Shown here piece by piece: positions 20,494 to 21,327 of a stretch of 21,327 nt of DNA. This DNA is from Pelargonium cotyledonis (taxonomy: Eukaryota; Streptophyta; Magnoliopsida; Geraniales; Geraniaceae): NCBI GenBank assembly GCA_036897625.1, contig JAYMTA010001185.1:1-21327 (forward strand), written 5' to 3'. Under the pieces are notes generated by a model, which was given only the letters and a program-made list of their open reading frames with translations, was not told the DNA's origin and made no database searches. The translations under genes and the position numbers were made by a program. Positions within the stretch are counted from its first letter, which is position 1; every line of letters starts with the position of its first letter.

Positions 20494-21327
20494 TAGTGAA
20501 CTACTTAGTTTTTATTTTATTTTTTTATAAGTTAGGGTTTGTTTTTGGATATTGATTTTGAGACTTTATTTTGTACGTGTATTTGTGCATTTTGGTTTTG
20601 ATTTTTTTTGTGTATTTTACTTGTTTATTTTATATGTTATTGTCTTATTGGTTTATGTACTTATCATTTAATTTTTATTTTCTTCATGTTCATGTTATTG
20701 GTTGGTTAAATAGCTAGTATGTGTAGATTTGTATTTTATAAATGACTATATATAATATGTGTATTTTATTTATTTATTATGTTTTGGTTAATGATTAATA
20801 TATGTATATTTTAAGATAACCCAATGTATTCTTTTTCCATGTTTATATCATATCCTAAAGATAGATGAACATGATATATGTTAGTAAGTATGTGTATATT
20901 TGTATTTTATTAATGTATTTATCATGAATGTTCTTGGTTTAATTATCTATATTTGAAGATAAGTTTTTATCATGTAATTTCTCAATTATTTTTCCTAACT
21001 TATCTTATGTGTTTTGTGAATTTGAAGATGAATATCATGATATTAGTTTTTTTTTTAATTAATGATATTGGTTATTTTTTTTATGGTAAGAATCTGAAGA
21101 TTATTATTGAAGATAAAAGAAGTTACAGTCAAATAAATTAGAACTCGGGACCAGATATACATTAGATACATAGACTATAAACGCTGAATCACTGAACATT
21201 TCAACCACAAACAATCGAATCCGGTACAACTTCAAACCAAACACATAAAATAGCAATTCAGACACTGACAAACTGAGATTCTAACTCGAGACCCCAGCCG
21301 GCTATAGAAGGTTACCCCCTGCGACTG
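20494..21327 (+). other. ENODL 3'UTR and AT-rich downstream DNA
   Basis: Very T-rich, with repeated motifs such as GTATTTTATTTATT, GTGTATATTTGTATTTTAT and TTATTGGTT, probably 3'UTR followed by low-complexity DNA. No gene is recognised. The last 60 bases are less AT-rich; the minus strand reads GGGTCTCGAGTTAGAATCTC (21292-21273), which faintly resembles a SINE box B, but no box A partner is seen. Confidence 0.5.

Noticed and set aside
20953..21141. 62-codon plus-strand frame in the 3' AT-rich DNA
   Set aside because: Composition is Ile/Phe/Asn-rich as expected from random AT-rich sequence; no motif.
1..21327. CRISPR array, operon, phage or other prokaryotic system
   Set aside because: No regularly spaced direct repeats; genes are intron-rich plant genes with plant promoters and plant transposons.

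Overview
The window is plant nuclear DNA, most likely from a eudicot. The evidence is GT-AG introns, AT-rich introns and intergenic DNA, Stowaway- and hAT-type miniature transposons, and three proteins with clear land-plant orthologues. I could not determine the species. I found no bacterial, organellar or CRISPR-like features and no obviously new multi-gene system; the gene content is ordinary housekeeping plus one cell-surface protein gene.

Layout: (1) 1..~8.86 kb, minus strand: the microtubule-associated protein CLASP. Sixteen exons are visible and encode residues 1-1257; the C-terminal end lies beyond the left edge. Its introns hold a Stowaway-like MITE and a short duplicated copy of an exon end. 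(2) ~8.9..14.7 kb: a gene-poor interval of nearly 6 kb holding a decayed copia polymerase fragment, a second Stowaway-like MITE, a cluster of TGGGCT (site II) motifs and several tRNA-derived SINE-like heads, two of which are inverted copies of one family. (3) 14.72..~18.5 kb, plus strand: the alpha subunit of the signal recognition particle receptor, complete, with a 5'UTR intron and nine coding exons (625 aa). A small hAT-like MITE sits in its last intron. (4) 18.6..19.3 kb: a TG microsatellite and degraded repeats, followed by a promoter with a perfect G-box palindrome and a TATA box. (5) 19.36..20.49 kb, plus strand: an early nodulin-like phytocyanin, complete in two exons (181 aa), predicted to be GPI-anchored and lacking copper ligands. 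(6) 20.5..21.3 kb: AT-rich 3' DNA.

The three genes do not form a pathway. CLASP acts on cortical microtubules, the SRP receptor acts in co-translational targeting at the ER, and the nodulin-like protein is a secreted, membrane-anchored arabinogalactan-type protein, so it is only a likely client of the SRP route. CLASP and the SRP receptor gene diverge, but about 5.9 kb separates them, so a shared promoter is unlikely. All exon junctions were set by reading GT/AG sites that keep the frame and restore known family sequence.
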